A stretch of 64,000 bases of DNA from Gemmatimonadota bacterium (GTDB lineage Bacteria; Gemmatimonadota; Gemmatimonadetes; Longimicrobiales; Gaopeijiaceae). The translations under genes were made by a program, and so were the position numbers. Location: NCBI GenBank assembly GCA_041390105.1, contig JAWKQO010000003.1:496001-560000 (forward strand). Reading direction: 5' to 3'. Within the stretch, counting starts at the first letter, position 1. Each line of letters begins with the position of its first letter. The notes under the pieces are model-generated. The model had not been told where the DNA came from. It saw only the letters and a list, made by a program, of their open reading frames with translations, and did not search any database. Positions 24,020 through 32,316 of this stretch are shown one piece after another.

Positions 24020-26380
24020 TCAGAACCGGAACCGGTAGGAGAGCTTGAGGAAGATGCCGTCCGCCCGGGTGCGGAGGTCGCGGATCTCGGGCAGCACTTC
24101 GTCGTCGAAGGCCCGGGAATAGCCCAGGAAGAACACTGTGCCGGGAGAGGGCTCGTAGCTGAGCAGGCCCTCCAGATACAGGTCGGTGCCCTCGCCACCC
24201 TCGAAAAGCGTGCACTCCCCATCGGCACAATACTCGACGGGCTCCCCAGCCGCGGAGAGGATGTCGCCGACCGATGCGTAGCTTCGCTCCGCGATGCCCC
24301 GCACGAACAGCGCCTTGGTGAGCTGATACTGTGCGCGCACGCGCGAGATGCTGGCCGTCGAGTACCGATCTCCCGTGCTTTGCCGGAACAAGGCGCTGTA
24401 GCGGAAGTTGAGCTCGATGGACAGCGACGGGTTCGGGAAGATCGACAGGTTGTTGTCGCTCGACCAGGAGGATGCAGGCTCCGCGGGCAATCCGCGCGCG
24501 AAGATGGGCGTCTCCTGCCAGGTGCCGCCGATCCGCCCGCGCACCGCCTGCCAGCGGCCGACGAACAGATTGAGGCGGAACTGATCGAACCCCTCGAAGG
24601 CGCCCGCCTGCGGAACGAACGGCGCCTGCAGCGTCTGGTTCGGTCCGGTCCGGACCTGGAAGCCCTCGTAGCGATCGGCTGGGAAGCGGAAGCCGGAGCG
24701 CTGATAGTTGGCGAAGATGCTTGTGTTGCCCAGGAACGAGAGGCTTCCGCCCAGCTCGATCTCGCTTTCTTCCCATCCCTGGCCGTTCCAGAACCCGTCG
24801 TGGTCCCAGATCCCGTTCACCTGGAGCGACGGCCCGAACCGCTCGATGGTCGCACCCGGTTGGCCATACCAGTTCCACGCAACGCGGCTGCGCAGCTCGG
24901 TGTTGCCCACCCGCCGGATGAATCCGGAGCCCGCTACGAAATCGGGACTGGAATCCTCCATGGAGGCGTTGAAGGAGAACTCCCGACCGCTGCGTTCCAG
25001 ACGTGCGCTCCACAACTGGCCGGCGTAGGAGTCCGCATCGTCGACGCGCTGCGTGGAGCTGAACGCACCCAGCATCGTCAGCGTGTAACGCCGCGCCAGG
25101 ATGAAGCGGGCGTCCGCGCCACCCACGCGATTGAAGACATCCGACGACTCCGTGCGGTCGGTCAGCACCGCACCGATGCTCGAGTTCCCCCCGATGTCCT
25201 GGCGGGCCCGCAGCAGGTTTACGCGTGCGTAGTCGTTCTCATCGCTGCTGGTGGCCTCGTCGTAGGCGCCCAGATAGCCGAGACTGAGGTTCCCGACCTT
25301 TCCCGTCACCTTGGCGCCGCCGATCGGGTTCACGATGGAACGTGTGTAGATGAGCTGCTGCGGCATCCCGAAGATGTCGGTGCCTTCCAGGAAGAAGGGC
25401 CGCTTCTCGGGGAAGAAGAGGGCGAAACGCTCGTTGACTGCGATCTGCCCCGCGTCGGCCTCGACCTGACTGAAGTCGGGGTTGTAGGTGGCGTCCAGGG
25501 TCAGGTTGGAGGTGAGCCCGTAGGTCGCGTTGAGGCCGAACTCCCCATCCGCGCTGCTGTGCACCAGCGTCCCCACGTCGTCCGCCTCACCGACCCTCAG
25601 TCCGGTGAGCACCGGGTTCAGCTCCAGGAAGAGGCCAGGATCCAGCCCCCTGAGATTTTGCAGCTGACCGGACTGGCTGAGCTGATTGGGTTGGTTCTGC
25701 GAGATGGGGGCCCAGGCTTCCTCATAGCCGACCCGCTCGATGCGCCGCACCACCTGGATCCCCCAGCTCTGCACCGGCGCCGCCGGGAAACGCAAGCTCT
25801 TGAAGGGGATCTTGATCTCGACCTGATAGCCCCAGTCCTCGACGCGACCCTCCGACTCCCAGATGAAGTTGGGGTTGTAGTCGACGGGCGGACCGAAACC
25901 CCCGCCCCCACCACCCCCGCGTCCGCCACCGCCGCCCTCGTTCCAGACTCCGTCCTGTTGGACGCCGTGTGGATTGGTGACGAAGACGTAGGCGCGGCGT
26001 CGATCGTTGAAGGTGTCGAGGGTCAGGCGGATGTAGTCGTCCCGCCGCACCACGTTGTCGCGAGGCGCGATGGATGCGCGGATGCCGTCCGGCTCGTCAT
26101 CGTAGGCGCGCACCGCGAGGTAGATGGCGTCGCCGGACACCAGCACCAGCGCTTCGGTGCGCTGGGTGGCGGGAATCCCTTCGACAGGATCGTATTGCGT
26201 GAAGTCCGTCAGGAGCGCGGCGTTGGCCCACGCTTCTTCCGAGGCCACGCCGTCGATGTGGATGTCGGGGCTCTCGACGTAGGGAGCGTCGACCTCCAAC
26301 TCCCCCTGGGTGCCCCGATAGATGGAGTCGGGGTCGGGGGCGATGCCGAGGGCCAGCGCGGCCAGGGCGGTGTAGAGCAT
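24020..26380 (-). CDS. DUF5916 protein with N-terminal CBM9-like domain
   Basis: 786 residues: signal peptide, a CBM9/DOMON-like domain (about 35-235: DIHIDGVASEEAWANA, AIYLAVRAYDDEPDGIRAS, YRLTLDTFNDRRRAYVFVTNP-like pattern) interrupted by a Gly-rich loop of about 17 residues near 152-168, then a long DUF5916 region with outer-membrane-like beta strands (FALFFPEKRPFFLEGTDIF, ending LKLSYRFRF). Such proteins are surface or outer-membrane proteins of unknown function, common in Gemmatimonadota-like and Bacteroidota genomes. The start at 26380 follows a GGAGAAG-type site. Divergent from the lasso locus. Confidence 0.85.
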   Translation of the reverse strand: MLYTALAALALGIAPDPDSIYRGTQGELEVDAPYVESPDIHIDGVASEEAWANAALLTDFTQYDPVEGIPATQRTEALVLVSGDAIYLAVRAYDDEPDGIRASIAPRDNVVRRDDYIRLTLDTFNDRRRAYVFVTNPHGVQQDGVWNEGGGGGRGGGGGGGFGPPVDYNPNFIWESEGRVEDWGYQVEIKIPFKSLRFPAAPVQSWGIQVVRRIERVGYEEAWAPISQNQPNQLSQSGQLQNLRGLDPGLFLELNPVLTGLRVGEADDVGTLVHSSADGEFGLNATYGLTSNLTLDATYNPDFSQVEADAGQIAVNERFALFFPEKRPFFLEGTDIFGMPQQLIYTRSIVNPIGGAKVTGKVGNLSLGYLGAYDEATSSDENDYARVNLLRARQDIGGNSSIGAVLTDRTESSDVFNRVGGADARFILARRYTLTMLGAFSSTQRVDDADSYAGQLWSARLERSGREFSFNASMEDSSPDFVAGSGFIRRVGNTELRSRVAWNWYGQPGATIERFGPSLQVNGIWDHDGFWNGQGWEESEIELGGSLSFLGNTSIFANYQRSGFRFPADRYEGFQVRTGPNQTLQAPFVPQAGAFEGFDQFRLNLFVGRWQAVRGRIGGTWQETPIFARGLPAEPASSWSSDNNLSIFPNPSLSIELNFRYSALFRQSTGDRYSTASISRVRAQYQLTKALFVRGIAERSYASVGDILSAAGEPVEYCADGECTLFEGGEGTDLYLEGLLSYEPSPGTVFFLGYSRAFDDEVLPEIRDLRTRADGIFLKLSYRFRF

Positions 26381-26471
26381 CTCGTGAGGATCTTCTCCAA
26401 GGCGTCGGCTGGGTCGGTGCCGGGCCGACGGACGGCCCCGGATCGGAAGGGACTACACCAGGTTGGAACAA

Positions 26472-26690
26472 ATGTGCAGTGACTTTGCGCGTCGGGAAGG
26501 GGTCGAAGGTCGGGTTGCCCGCTGTCCCGAGTGTGGCGGCGCCCTGGACGAGCGCCGTGTCGACGCAGCGCCCAACGTCCCCTACGTCCGGCAACGTACT
26601 TGGAAGATCTGCCCTTCGTGCGGGTGGTCCCGGGTGGTGGAGCGCACCCCGGAGCCCCGTTCGCGGCCGGATCCGGAGGGACCCAGCTAA
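26472..26690 (+). CDS. Small zinc-ribbon protein
   Basis: 72 residues from ATG 26472 (an in-frame TTG at 26463 is possible). Two CxxC knuckles, CPECGG (Cys18/Cys21) and CPSCGW (Cys47/Cys50), form a zinc ribbon; the last 20 residues are Pro/Arg/Glu-rich. It lies directly upstream of the lasso operon promoter. It lacks the leader motif of a lasso precursor. Whether it belongs to the lasso system or is an independent gene is not known. Confidence 0.55.
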   Translation: MCSDFARREGVEGRVARCPECGGALDERRVDAAPNVPYVRQRTWKICPSCGWSRVVERTPEPRSRPDPEGPS

Positions 26691-26724
26691 GTGCAGGCCC
26701 GAAGCCTATTTCAAGGCACAAGAG

Positions 26725-26754
26725 TTGCAGTGACGCGACACCGCTCGTTACACT
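26725..26754 (+). promoter_or_regulatory. Sigma70-like promoter of the lasso biosynthesis operon
   Basis: TTGCAG (26725-26730), an 18-base spacer, and TACACT (26749-26754). The predicted start lies near 26761, at the GGAGGG ribosome binding site of the pqqD-like gene whose ATG is at 26780. This leaves no room for a precursor gene in front of the operon. Confidence 0.55.
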
Positions 26755-26779
26755 CCCCAAGGAGGGTGGAACCCGCGCC

Positions 26780-27079
26780 ATGATCGTTCGTCCGCACGCA
26801 GCCGTGATCTTCAAGAACGTCTCCGACGGAGCCGTTCTGCTGCACACCGAGAGCGAGATCTACTTCGGGCTCAACCGCGTCGGCGCCCAGGTCTGGGAAA
26901 TGCTCGCCACGGGGGGGCTCTCCGTGGAAGGCGTGGTCCGCGCCCTCCAGAAGACCTATCCCGACGTGGAGCCGGCCGCCCTCCAGTCCGACGTCAGTGA
27001 GCTCGTCAGCCAGCTCCGGGCGAACGGCCTCGTCGTCACGGACGAACCGGATGGGGCAGCCAGCTCGTCTGCCGCGTAA
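26780..27079 (+). CDS. Lasso peptide B1 / PqqD-type precursor recognition element
   Basis: 99 residues with the PqqD/RRE winged-helix fold: three N-terminal strands (AAVIFKNVSDGAVLLHTESEIYFGLN pattern) and helices starting NRVGAQVWEML and SVEGVVRALQKTYP. In lasso peptide pathways the separate B1 protein binds the leader peptide through its conserved Tyr-Pro motif and delivers it to the B2 protease. The gene overlaps the B2 gene by 29 bp. Its predicted partner leader is the 36725-36889 gene product. Confidence 0.85.
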   Translation: MIVRPHAAVIFKNVSDGAVLLHTESEIYFGLNRVGAQVWEMLATGGLSVEGVVRALQKTYPDVEPAALQSDVSELVSQLRANGLVVTDEPDGAASSSAA

Positions 27080-27536
27080 GCTCCTCCGCTTCCTCACCGT
27101 CTCGAGGGAGGAACGGCGAGATCTCGTCGACGCCTTCCGCGCGATCCTCTGGGCCCGCCGGGTCATGCGCGACCGACCCACGGGAGAGTTGGTGGCGCTG
27201 TATTCGTCGGCCGATGCGCCCAACTCCCGCAGGCCGGCTGCGCCCTCCCCCCTTGCGGTCGATCTGCCCCGAGCCCGATCGGTGGCCGAGGCCGTGGTGC
27301 GGGTGGCCGCCTACATGCCCTTCGACGCGAGCTGCCTGATCCGGTCGCTCGCCATCCAACGCATGTATCGGGCTCGCGGCCTCGAGACCGGCCAGATCAA
27401 GATCGGCGTGGCGCTGGACGGGAAGGCGTTCCTGGCGCATGCCTGGGTCGAAGTCGACGGCCGGGTGATGGGTGACACGGTCGCTCACGTCTCGCGCTTC
27501 ACCCCCGTCACCGACATGACCGCCGTGCGGTTTTGA
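27051..27536 (+). CDS. Lasso peptide B2 leader peptidase
   Basis: 161 residues of the transglutaminase-like lasso B2 family. The catalytic Cys is in FDASCLIRSLAIQRMY (Cys95), the His in FLAHAWVEVDGRVMGD (His130), with Asp136 or Asp142 as the third member. The N terminus RLPRKLLRFLTVSREERRDLV is typical for B2 proteins. It cleaves the leader from the precursor before cyclisation. The ATG at 27051 lies inside the 3' end of the B1 gene; the stop overlaps the TTG of the cyclase gene. Confidence 0.88.
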   Translation: MGQPARLPRKLLRFLTVSREERRDLVDAFRAILWARRVMRDRPTGELVALYSSADAPNSRRPAAPSPLAVDLPRARSVAEAVVRVAAYMPFDASCLIRSLAIQRMYRARGLETGQIKIGVALDGKAFLAHAWVEVDGRVMGDTVAHVSRFTPVTDMTAVRF

Positions 27537-29449
27537 GCGCCATCGCTGCCTGGATCGGGGTCGACCCCGACCGACCGAGGTTCGAGCGGGCCCTTCGTCG
27601 GATGCACCGACGCGGACGGGCCCACCCGGGTGTCGAGCAGCGGGGCCCGGCCCTGGTGGGCGCCGCCCGCAAGACCTGGGAGTGGGACGACCAACCCACT
27701 GGGCGGCCCCCGGTGCTGGTGGACGGCGCCCTGACCGTGGCGGCCGACGCCACGCTGTACTACCGACGAGCCCTGGTGGACGCCCTCGGGGGTGAGACCG
27801 CCGGCGTCACCCCCGAACGCAGCGCCAGTGAGTTGATCGCAGCGGCCTACCGCCGCTGGGGCCCCGACGCCGTCGCCCGCCTGGAGGGGGACTTCGCCTT
27901 CGTCCTGTGGGACGCGGAGCGTCACACTCTCGTAGCGGCCCGGGACTTCGCAGGCTTCCGGCCCCTCTATTGGGCGGACTTGCCCGGCGGAGTTGGAGTG
28001 GCCTCGACGCCGGGAGCCCTTCTGGAGCTCGGAGCCGACTCCGACCTGGACCTGGCCACGGTGGCCGCCGCTGCCGGAGGTCTCCACCGAGCCGCCGGCC
28101 CCGAGACGGTCTACCGGGGAATCCGGGCGGTACCGGCTGCCCATACCCTGGTCTGGACCTCCGCCCAGGGTGTGCGCCTGGCGTCCCACTGGTCGCCGCC
28201 TCGCTGGGGTGCGGCGCCCGAGCTGCCCTTCGAAGAGGCCGCCCAGCATCTGAGAGCTCTGATCGCCGACGCCGTCGCAGAGCGCTTGTCGCCGACCGGC
28301 GCCACGTCCTGTCCGCTCAGCGGTGGGTGGGACTCCACCGCCGTGTTCGTGATCGGCGAGGCGCTCCTGAGCGAACGGTCCTCGGAACAACGCCTGGCGC
28401 CGCTCTCACTCACCTACCCCGAGGGCGACCCCGGTCGTGAGGACGAGACGATCCGTCAGACGCTGCAGCGCTGGGACGCGCAGACCCGCTGGCTGGACGT
28501 GGAGGAGATCCGCCTCTTCGACGACCTCGAGGAGCGGGTGGCGATGCAGGACCTCCCCTTCACCCACCTGTACGAGCACTGGAATCGTGCGCTGGCGCGG
28601 GGAGCCCGGGCCGAGGACAGCCGCGTCCAGTTCAGCGGGTACGGCGGCGATCAACTCTTCCAGGTTTCGAACGTCTACGTCGCCGAGCTGGTCCGCCGGG
28701 GGCGGCTGGGGCGGGCCTGGAAGGAGTGGACCCTCAAGGGCGAGAACTCCCGCAAGGAGTTCGTACGCATGGGTCTGGTGCCGCTCCTCCCGGAACCCTG
28801 GTTCCGCCTGCTCACCCGGCTACGGGGTGGACGTCCGCTGCATCGCTACCTGGATCGTTGGATTCCCACCTGGTTCGACCCCGGGCTGGTAGAAGGCCTG
28901 CGCCTCCGGGAACGCGAGGCGGAGAGGCTGCCCTCGGCGTACCCGGGTACCCCGGCGGAGCAGGAATGGCGGTGGTTCGTTCAGGATCCGTACTTCCCGA
29001 TGGTGGGGGGCTTGGTGGCGGATTTCGCCCTCGAGGAGGGCGTCGAAGCCCGGGCGCCGCTCTACGACCGCCGCATCGTCGAGTTCGCGGCCTCACGCCC
29101 CTGGACCGACCTTTCCCTGGGGCGCGAGACCAAACGCCTGCTGCGGGCGGCTTGCCGTGGACTGGCCCCGGACGCGGTGCTGGCGCCGCGACCCTACCGG
29201 ACCGGGGTGACATCGGCCTACGCCGAGCGCCAGATTCGCCTGGCCTTTCCGGGTCTTCTCCGGCGACTTCTGGAGCGGCCCCTGGCCCTGGAGGGGCTCG
29301 GCATCATCCGTGCGGAGCCCTTCCGGCAGGCGTGCGCCCCACTGCTCGAGGAGCGCGGTATTCCCAACATCCAGGATGTGATGGCGATCTACTACACCCT
29401 GCAGACCGAACTCTGGCTGCGCAGCCAGGGCCGGCCGGGGAGCGCATGA
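27533..29449 (+). CDS. Lasso cyclase, asparagine-synthetase-like (C protein)
   Basis: 638 residues: an N-terminal class II glutamine amidotransferase-like domain (about 1-210) that begins MSAIAAW and therefore lacks the catalytic Cys2, and a synthetase domain with the ATP-binding SGGWDST (263-269) and SGYGGDQLF. In lasso pathways this enzyme adenylates the Asp or Glu side chain and joins it to the new N terminus to close the macrolactam ring around the threaded tail. Loss of the glutaminase Cys is expected. TTG start overlapping the B2 stop (TTGA). Confidence 0.88.
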   Translation: MSAIAAWIGVDPDRPRFERALRRMHRRGRAHPGVEQRGPALVGAARKTWEWDDQPTGRPPVLVDGALTVAADATLYYRRALVDALGGETAGVTPERSASELIAAAYRRWGPDAVARLEGDFAFVLWDAERHTLVAARDFAGFRPLYWADLPGGVGVASTPGALLELGADSDLDLATVAAAAGGLHRAAGPETVYRGIRAVPAAHTLVWTSAQGVRLASHWSPPRWGAAPELPFEEAAQHLRALIADAVAERLSPTGATSCPLSGGWDSTAVFVIGEALLSERSSEQRLAPLSLTYPEGDPGREDETIRQTLQRWDAQTRWLDVEEIRLFDDLEERVAMQDLPFTHLYEHWNRALARGARAEDSRVQFSGYGGDQLFQVSNVYVAELVRRGRLGRAWKEWTLKGENSRKEFVRMGLVPLLPEPWFRLLTRLRGGRPLHRYLDRWIPTWFDPGLVEGLRLREREAERLPSAYPGTPAEQEWRWFVQDPYFPMVGGLVADFALEEGVEARAPLYDRRIVEFAASRPWTDLSLGRETKRLLRAACRGLAPDAVLAPRPYRTGVTSAYAERQIRLAFPGLLRRLLERPLALEGLGIIRAEPFRQACAPLLEERGIPNIQDVMAIYYTLQTELWLRSQGRPGSA

Positions 29450-30414
29450 GCGCCTCAGCGGAACGCTACCGGGTCTTCGGCGGGGTGCTCGAGAGCGACC
29501 TCCCCTTCCCCGAGCTCCCCGCCGCCGCCGCAGGCGACCCGACCGACTGGGTGCTGCGCACGCGGACGGGCAATCCTCCGGACGCGGACGCGCGTCCGCT
29601 CGGCACGGACGAGGTCGACCAGGGGATCTCGGTGCAGCTCCTCCGTACCGAGGCCGGCCTGCGCCTGGTGTACAGCGATACGGGCACGTTCGACATCCTG
29701 GGCCAGGGAGAACGCATCGAGTGGTACCCGGGCAGCCAGGCGACGCCGGAAACCGCCCGGGTGGACATCCTGGGACGGGTGCTGGCCGTGGCTCTCCATG
29801 CCCGCGGTGACCTGACGTTGCACGCCAGCGGAGTCGCCTTCGACCGGGGCGCCATCGCCTTCATCGCGCCCAAGCACCACGGCAAGTCCACCACGGCCTT
29901 GGCGCTGGTGCGATCCGGTGCCCGCCTCGTCACCGACGACACCTTGGGAGTGACGTTGGAAAGCGAGCCACGTGCGATTCCCGGTGTCCATGCGGTCCGG
30001 CTCTGGTCGGATTCCGCCGAACGGGTGGGAACGGACGACGTCGAGGTGGACGACTCCGGACCGGGCGGGAAGCTCCTCTTGAGCGATCTGCCCGAAGACT
30101 GTCTCACCTACGAGACCCTGCCGTTGAGCGCGCTGTATCTGCTGGCGCCCGTGCAGCCGGGCGACGATGTGCCCGCCGTGGAGCGGATCCGCCTGCAGCC
30201 CTTCGAATCGACGCTGTCGCTCCTGGGGCAAACGAAGGTCGGTGCGCTGCTGGGACGTTCCGAGGCGGCGTCCGTGCTCGACCGGGTGGCGCAGATCGCG
30301 GAGCGCGTGCCCGTCTACCAGCTGCGGGTGGCGCGCGACTTCCAACAACTCGATCGTGCCGTGGCAACGCTGCGCGAGTGGCACGCCGACTTGATCGGCG
30401 CTCCGGTGGCATGA
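29446..30414 (+). CDS. HPr-kinase-like lasso peptide kinase
   Basis: 322 residues. The C-terminal half carries an HprK-type P loop APKHHGKST (141-149) preceded by LTLHASGVAFDRGAIAFI, and an LVTDDTLGV motif with Asp164/Asp165. The N-terminal part resembles a substrate-binding region. HprK-like enzymes in lasso clusters (paeninodin type) phosphorylate the C-terminal Ser of the precursor. The precursor gene at 36725 ends in Ser54, in agreement. Start ATG overlaps the cyclase stop (ATGA). Confidence 0.8.
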   Translation: MSASAERYRVFGGVLESDLPFPELPAAAAGDPTDWVLRTRTGNPPDADARPLGTDEVDQGISVQLLRTEAGLRLVYSDTGTFDILGQGERIEWYPGSQATPETARVDILGRVLAVALHARGDLTLHASGVAFDRGAIAFIAPKHHGKSTTALALVRSGARLVTDDTLGVTLESEPRAIPGVHAVRLWSDSAERVGTDDVEVDDSGPGGKLLLSDLPEDCLTYETLPLSALYLLAPVQPGDDVPAVERIRLQPFESTLSLLGQTKVGALLGRSEAASVLDRVAQIAERVPVYQLRVARDFQQLDRAVATLREWHADLIGAPVA

Positions 30415-31484
30415 GCGACGTCGCCCTCGCATCCGCCATGCGAAACGAGCGCCTGCCCAACGCTGCCTCGTCGCGCCGCCCGATGGTCTCCGTGGAGGGA
30501 CTCACCAAGATCTTCCCCGTGCAACGCACGTGGGCGCAGCTCGTCCGCCAACCGTTCCACCGTGAACGGGTGACGGTGGTCAAAGACGTCTCCCTGCACA
30601 TCGAGGAGGGCGAGTTCTTCGGCTTGCTCGGTCCCAACGGGGCGGGCAAGAGCACGCTCTTCAAGATGTTGGCAACACTGATTCTCCCGGACGAGGGAGA
30701 GGCAGTCATCGACGGCAAGTCCGTGACCACTGAGGCGGACGCAGTGCGCCGCGTGCTCACGCCGGTGATTCCCGATGAGCGAAGCCTCTACTGGCGCTTG
30801 AGCGCGCGCGAGAACGTGCGGTTGTTCGCCGTCCTGCACGGACTGCGGGGGGCCGAGCTCCAGCGCCGCGTCGACGCTGTGTTGGAGAATGTCGGGCTGG
30901 CCGACACGGCCGAGAAGATGGTGGGGCAGTTCTCCTCGGGCATGAAGCAGCGGCTCCTGATCGCACGGTCGCTCCTGGCCGAGCCCCGCGTGCTGCTGCT
31001 GGACGAGCCGACGCGTAGCCTGGACCCGCTCTCGGCCCGCGACTTCCGTCGCTTCCTGCGCGAAGAGCTCGCCGACCGGCAGGGCGTCACCGTGCTCCTG
31101 GCCACTCACCTTGCCGAGGAGGCCCTCGACCTGTGCGACCGCCTGGCGGTGCTGGACCGCGGCAAGCTCATCGCCGTGGGCACGGTGCCCGAGCTGCGCG
31201 CCCGGGCCGGGGACGACCGCTTCGAGCTGAGAGCCCGGGGCAGCACGCTCGTCCCCGCGAGCCTGAATGGCCGAGGGGGCGCGCACGACGTGGAGTGGTT
31301 GGGCTCCGACGACGAGGGATGGAGCCGGATCCGCCTGCGGCTTCCGGACGGCGATGCCAGTGCGGCCGCCCTCCTTGCGGATTTGGTGCACGACGGAGTA
31401 CAGGTGTCTCGGTTGGAGCCCGTGGCGCTCACTCTCGCGGACCTGTTGGAGAGGATCGTCGCCGGAGGTCGCCCCCATGCGTGA
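30411..31484 (+). CDS. ABC transporter ATP-binding protein of the lasso operon
   Basis: 357 residues: Walker A GPNGAGKST, signature FSSGMKQRLLIARSLL, Walker B VLLLDEPTRSLDPLS, and a His switch ATHLAEEALD. It carries an extra N-terminal segment of about 25 residues and a C-terminal domain after about 235 as in DrrA/NatA-type exporters. With the adjacent ABC-2 permease it probably exports the mature peptide. Coupled to the kinase gene by ATGA and overlapping the permease by 8 bp. Classical lasso exporters fuse both domains; here they are split. Confidence 0.88.
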   Translation: MSDVALASAMRNERLPNAASSRRPMVSVEGLTKIFPVQRTWAQLVRQPFHRERVTVVKDVSLHIEEGEFFGLLGPNGAGKSTLFKMLATLILPDEGEAVIDGKSVTTEADAVRRVLTPVIPDERSLYWRLSARENVRLFAVLHGLRGAELQRRVDAVLENVGLADTAEKMVGQFSSGMKQRLLIARSLLAEPRVLLLDEPTRSLDPLSARDFRRFLREELADRQGVTVLLATHLAEEALDLCDRLAVLDRGKLIAVGTVPELRARAGDDRFELRARGSTLVPASLNGRGGAHDVEWLGSDDEGWSRIRLRLPDGDASAAALLADLVHDGVQVSRLEPVALTLADLLERIVAGGRPHA

Positions 31485-32277
31485 GGCCTGGGCCCTGGTG
31501 CGGGCGAGCGCGATCACGGCGTCGAGCTACCGACTGCGGTTGTTGATGTCCATCGGGGGCCTGCTGCTTTCGGCGGTGCCTCTCTTCTTCGTCACCAACG
31601 CCCTGCAGGACACGATGGCAACACACATCAACGCCGAAGCCGATCAGTACTTCGGGTTCGTGTTGGTGGGGACCATCGCGCTGTCCTTCGTCATGACCGC
31701 GGTCGGCAGCTTGCCCAACCAGCTGGGCGGCGGCATCACCACCGGAACCCTGGAGGCGCTTCTCAGCACCCGTGCCCGCCTCCCGGCGATCTTTGCAGGG
31801 ATGATCGGCTTCGAGGTGATCTGGACCGCGATCCGCAACTTCTTCCTGCTGGTGTTGGGCGCGCTGCTCGGCGCTCACGTGGCGTGGAGCCAGATGCTGC
31901 CGGCGGCGCTGATCGTACTGCTGCTCGTGCTGTCGATGCTTCCGTTCGGGATCGTGGCCGCTGCCATGGTGCTGGCGTTCCGCACCTCCGGCCCGCTCAC
32001 CCAGGGCGTGATGTTCGTATCGGCAGCGCTCGGTGGCGTCTACTATCCGGTGGCGGTGATCCCCTCCTGGATCCAGTCCATCGCCTATCTGGTACCGCTC
32101 AGCTACGGTTCGGAGGCGCTCAGACGTGTGCTGTTGCGCGGCGAGTCGTTGCTGGACGTGGGCTATGAGATCACCGTGCTGCTGGTAGGCACGGTGGTGT
32201 TGCTGGCGATCAGCTCGGCCCTCTTCATGGTTGCGTTCCGCTACGCCAAGCGGGCGGGGACGCTGACCCAATACTGA
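31477..32277 (+). CDS. ABC-2 type permease of the lasso operon
   Basis: 266 residues with six predicted transmembrane helices (first about 20-42, last about 230-255) and the ABC-2 pattern near the end (GVYYPVAVIPSWIQSIAYLVPLSYGSEALRRVLLRGE). It forms the membrane channel for the ATPase encoded just upstream; genes overlap by 8 bp. Proposed to move the lasso peptide across the inner membrane, an inference from the operon. Confidence 0.88.
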   Translation: MREAWALVRASAITASSYRLRLLMSIGGLLLSAVPLFFVTNALQDTMATHINAEADQYFGFVLVGTIALSFVMTAVGSLPNQLGGGITTGTLEALLSTRARLPAIFAGMIGFEVIWTAIRNFFLLVLGALLGAHVAWSQMLPAALIVLLLVLSMLPFGIVAAAMVLAFRTSGPLTQGVMFVSAALGGVYYPVAVIPSWIQSIAYLVPLSYGSEALRRVLLRGESLLDVGYEITVLLVGTVVLLAISSALFMVAFRYAKRAGTLTQY

Positions 32278-32316
32278 TCCGTCGACCCTCTGACCCTCCG
32301 CCCACCGAACCTACTC

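Noticed and set aside
24380..26482. Long plus-strand open frame (700 codons)
   Set aside because: Antisense to the DUF5916 gene; composition follows the third-codon GC bias of the real gene and it has no recognisable domain.
26691..26783. 30-codon frame ending over the ATG of the B1 gene, considered as lasso precursor
   Set aside because: No Tyr-x2-Pro leader motif, no ribosome binding site, and the predicted promoter lies inside it.
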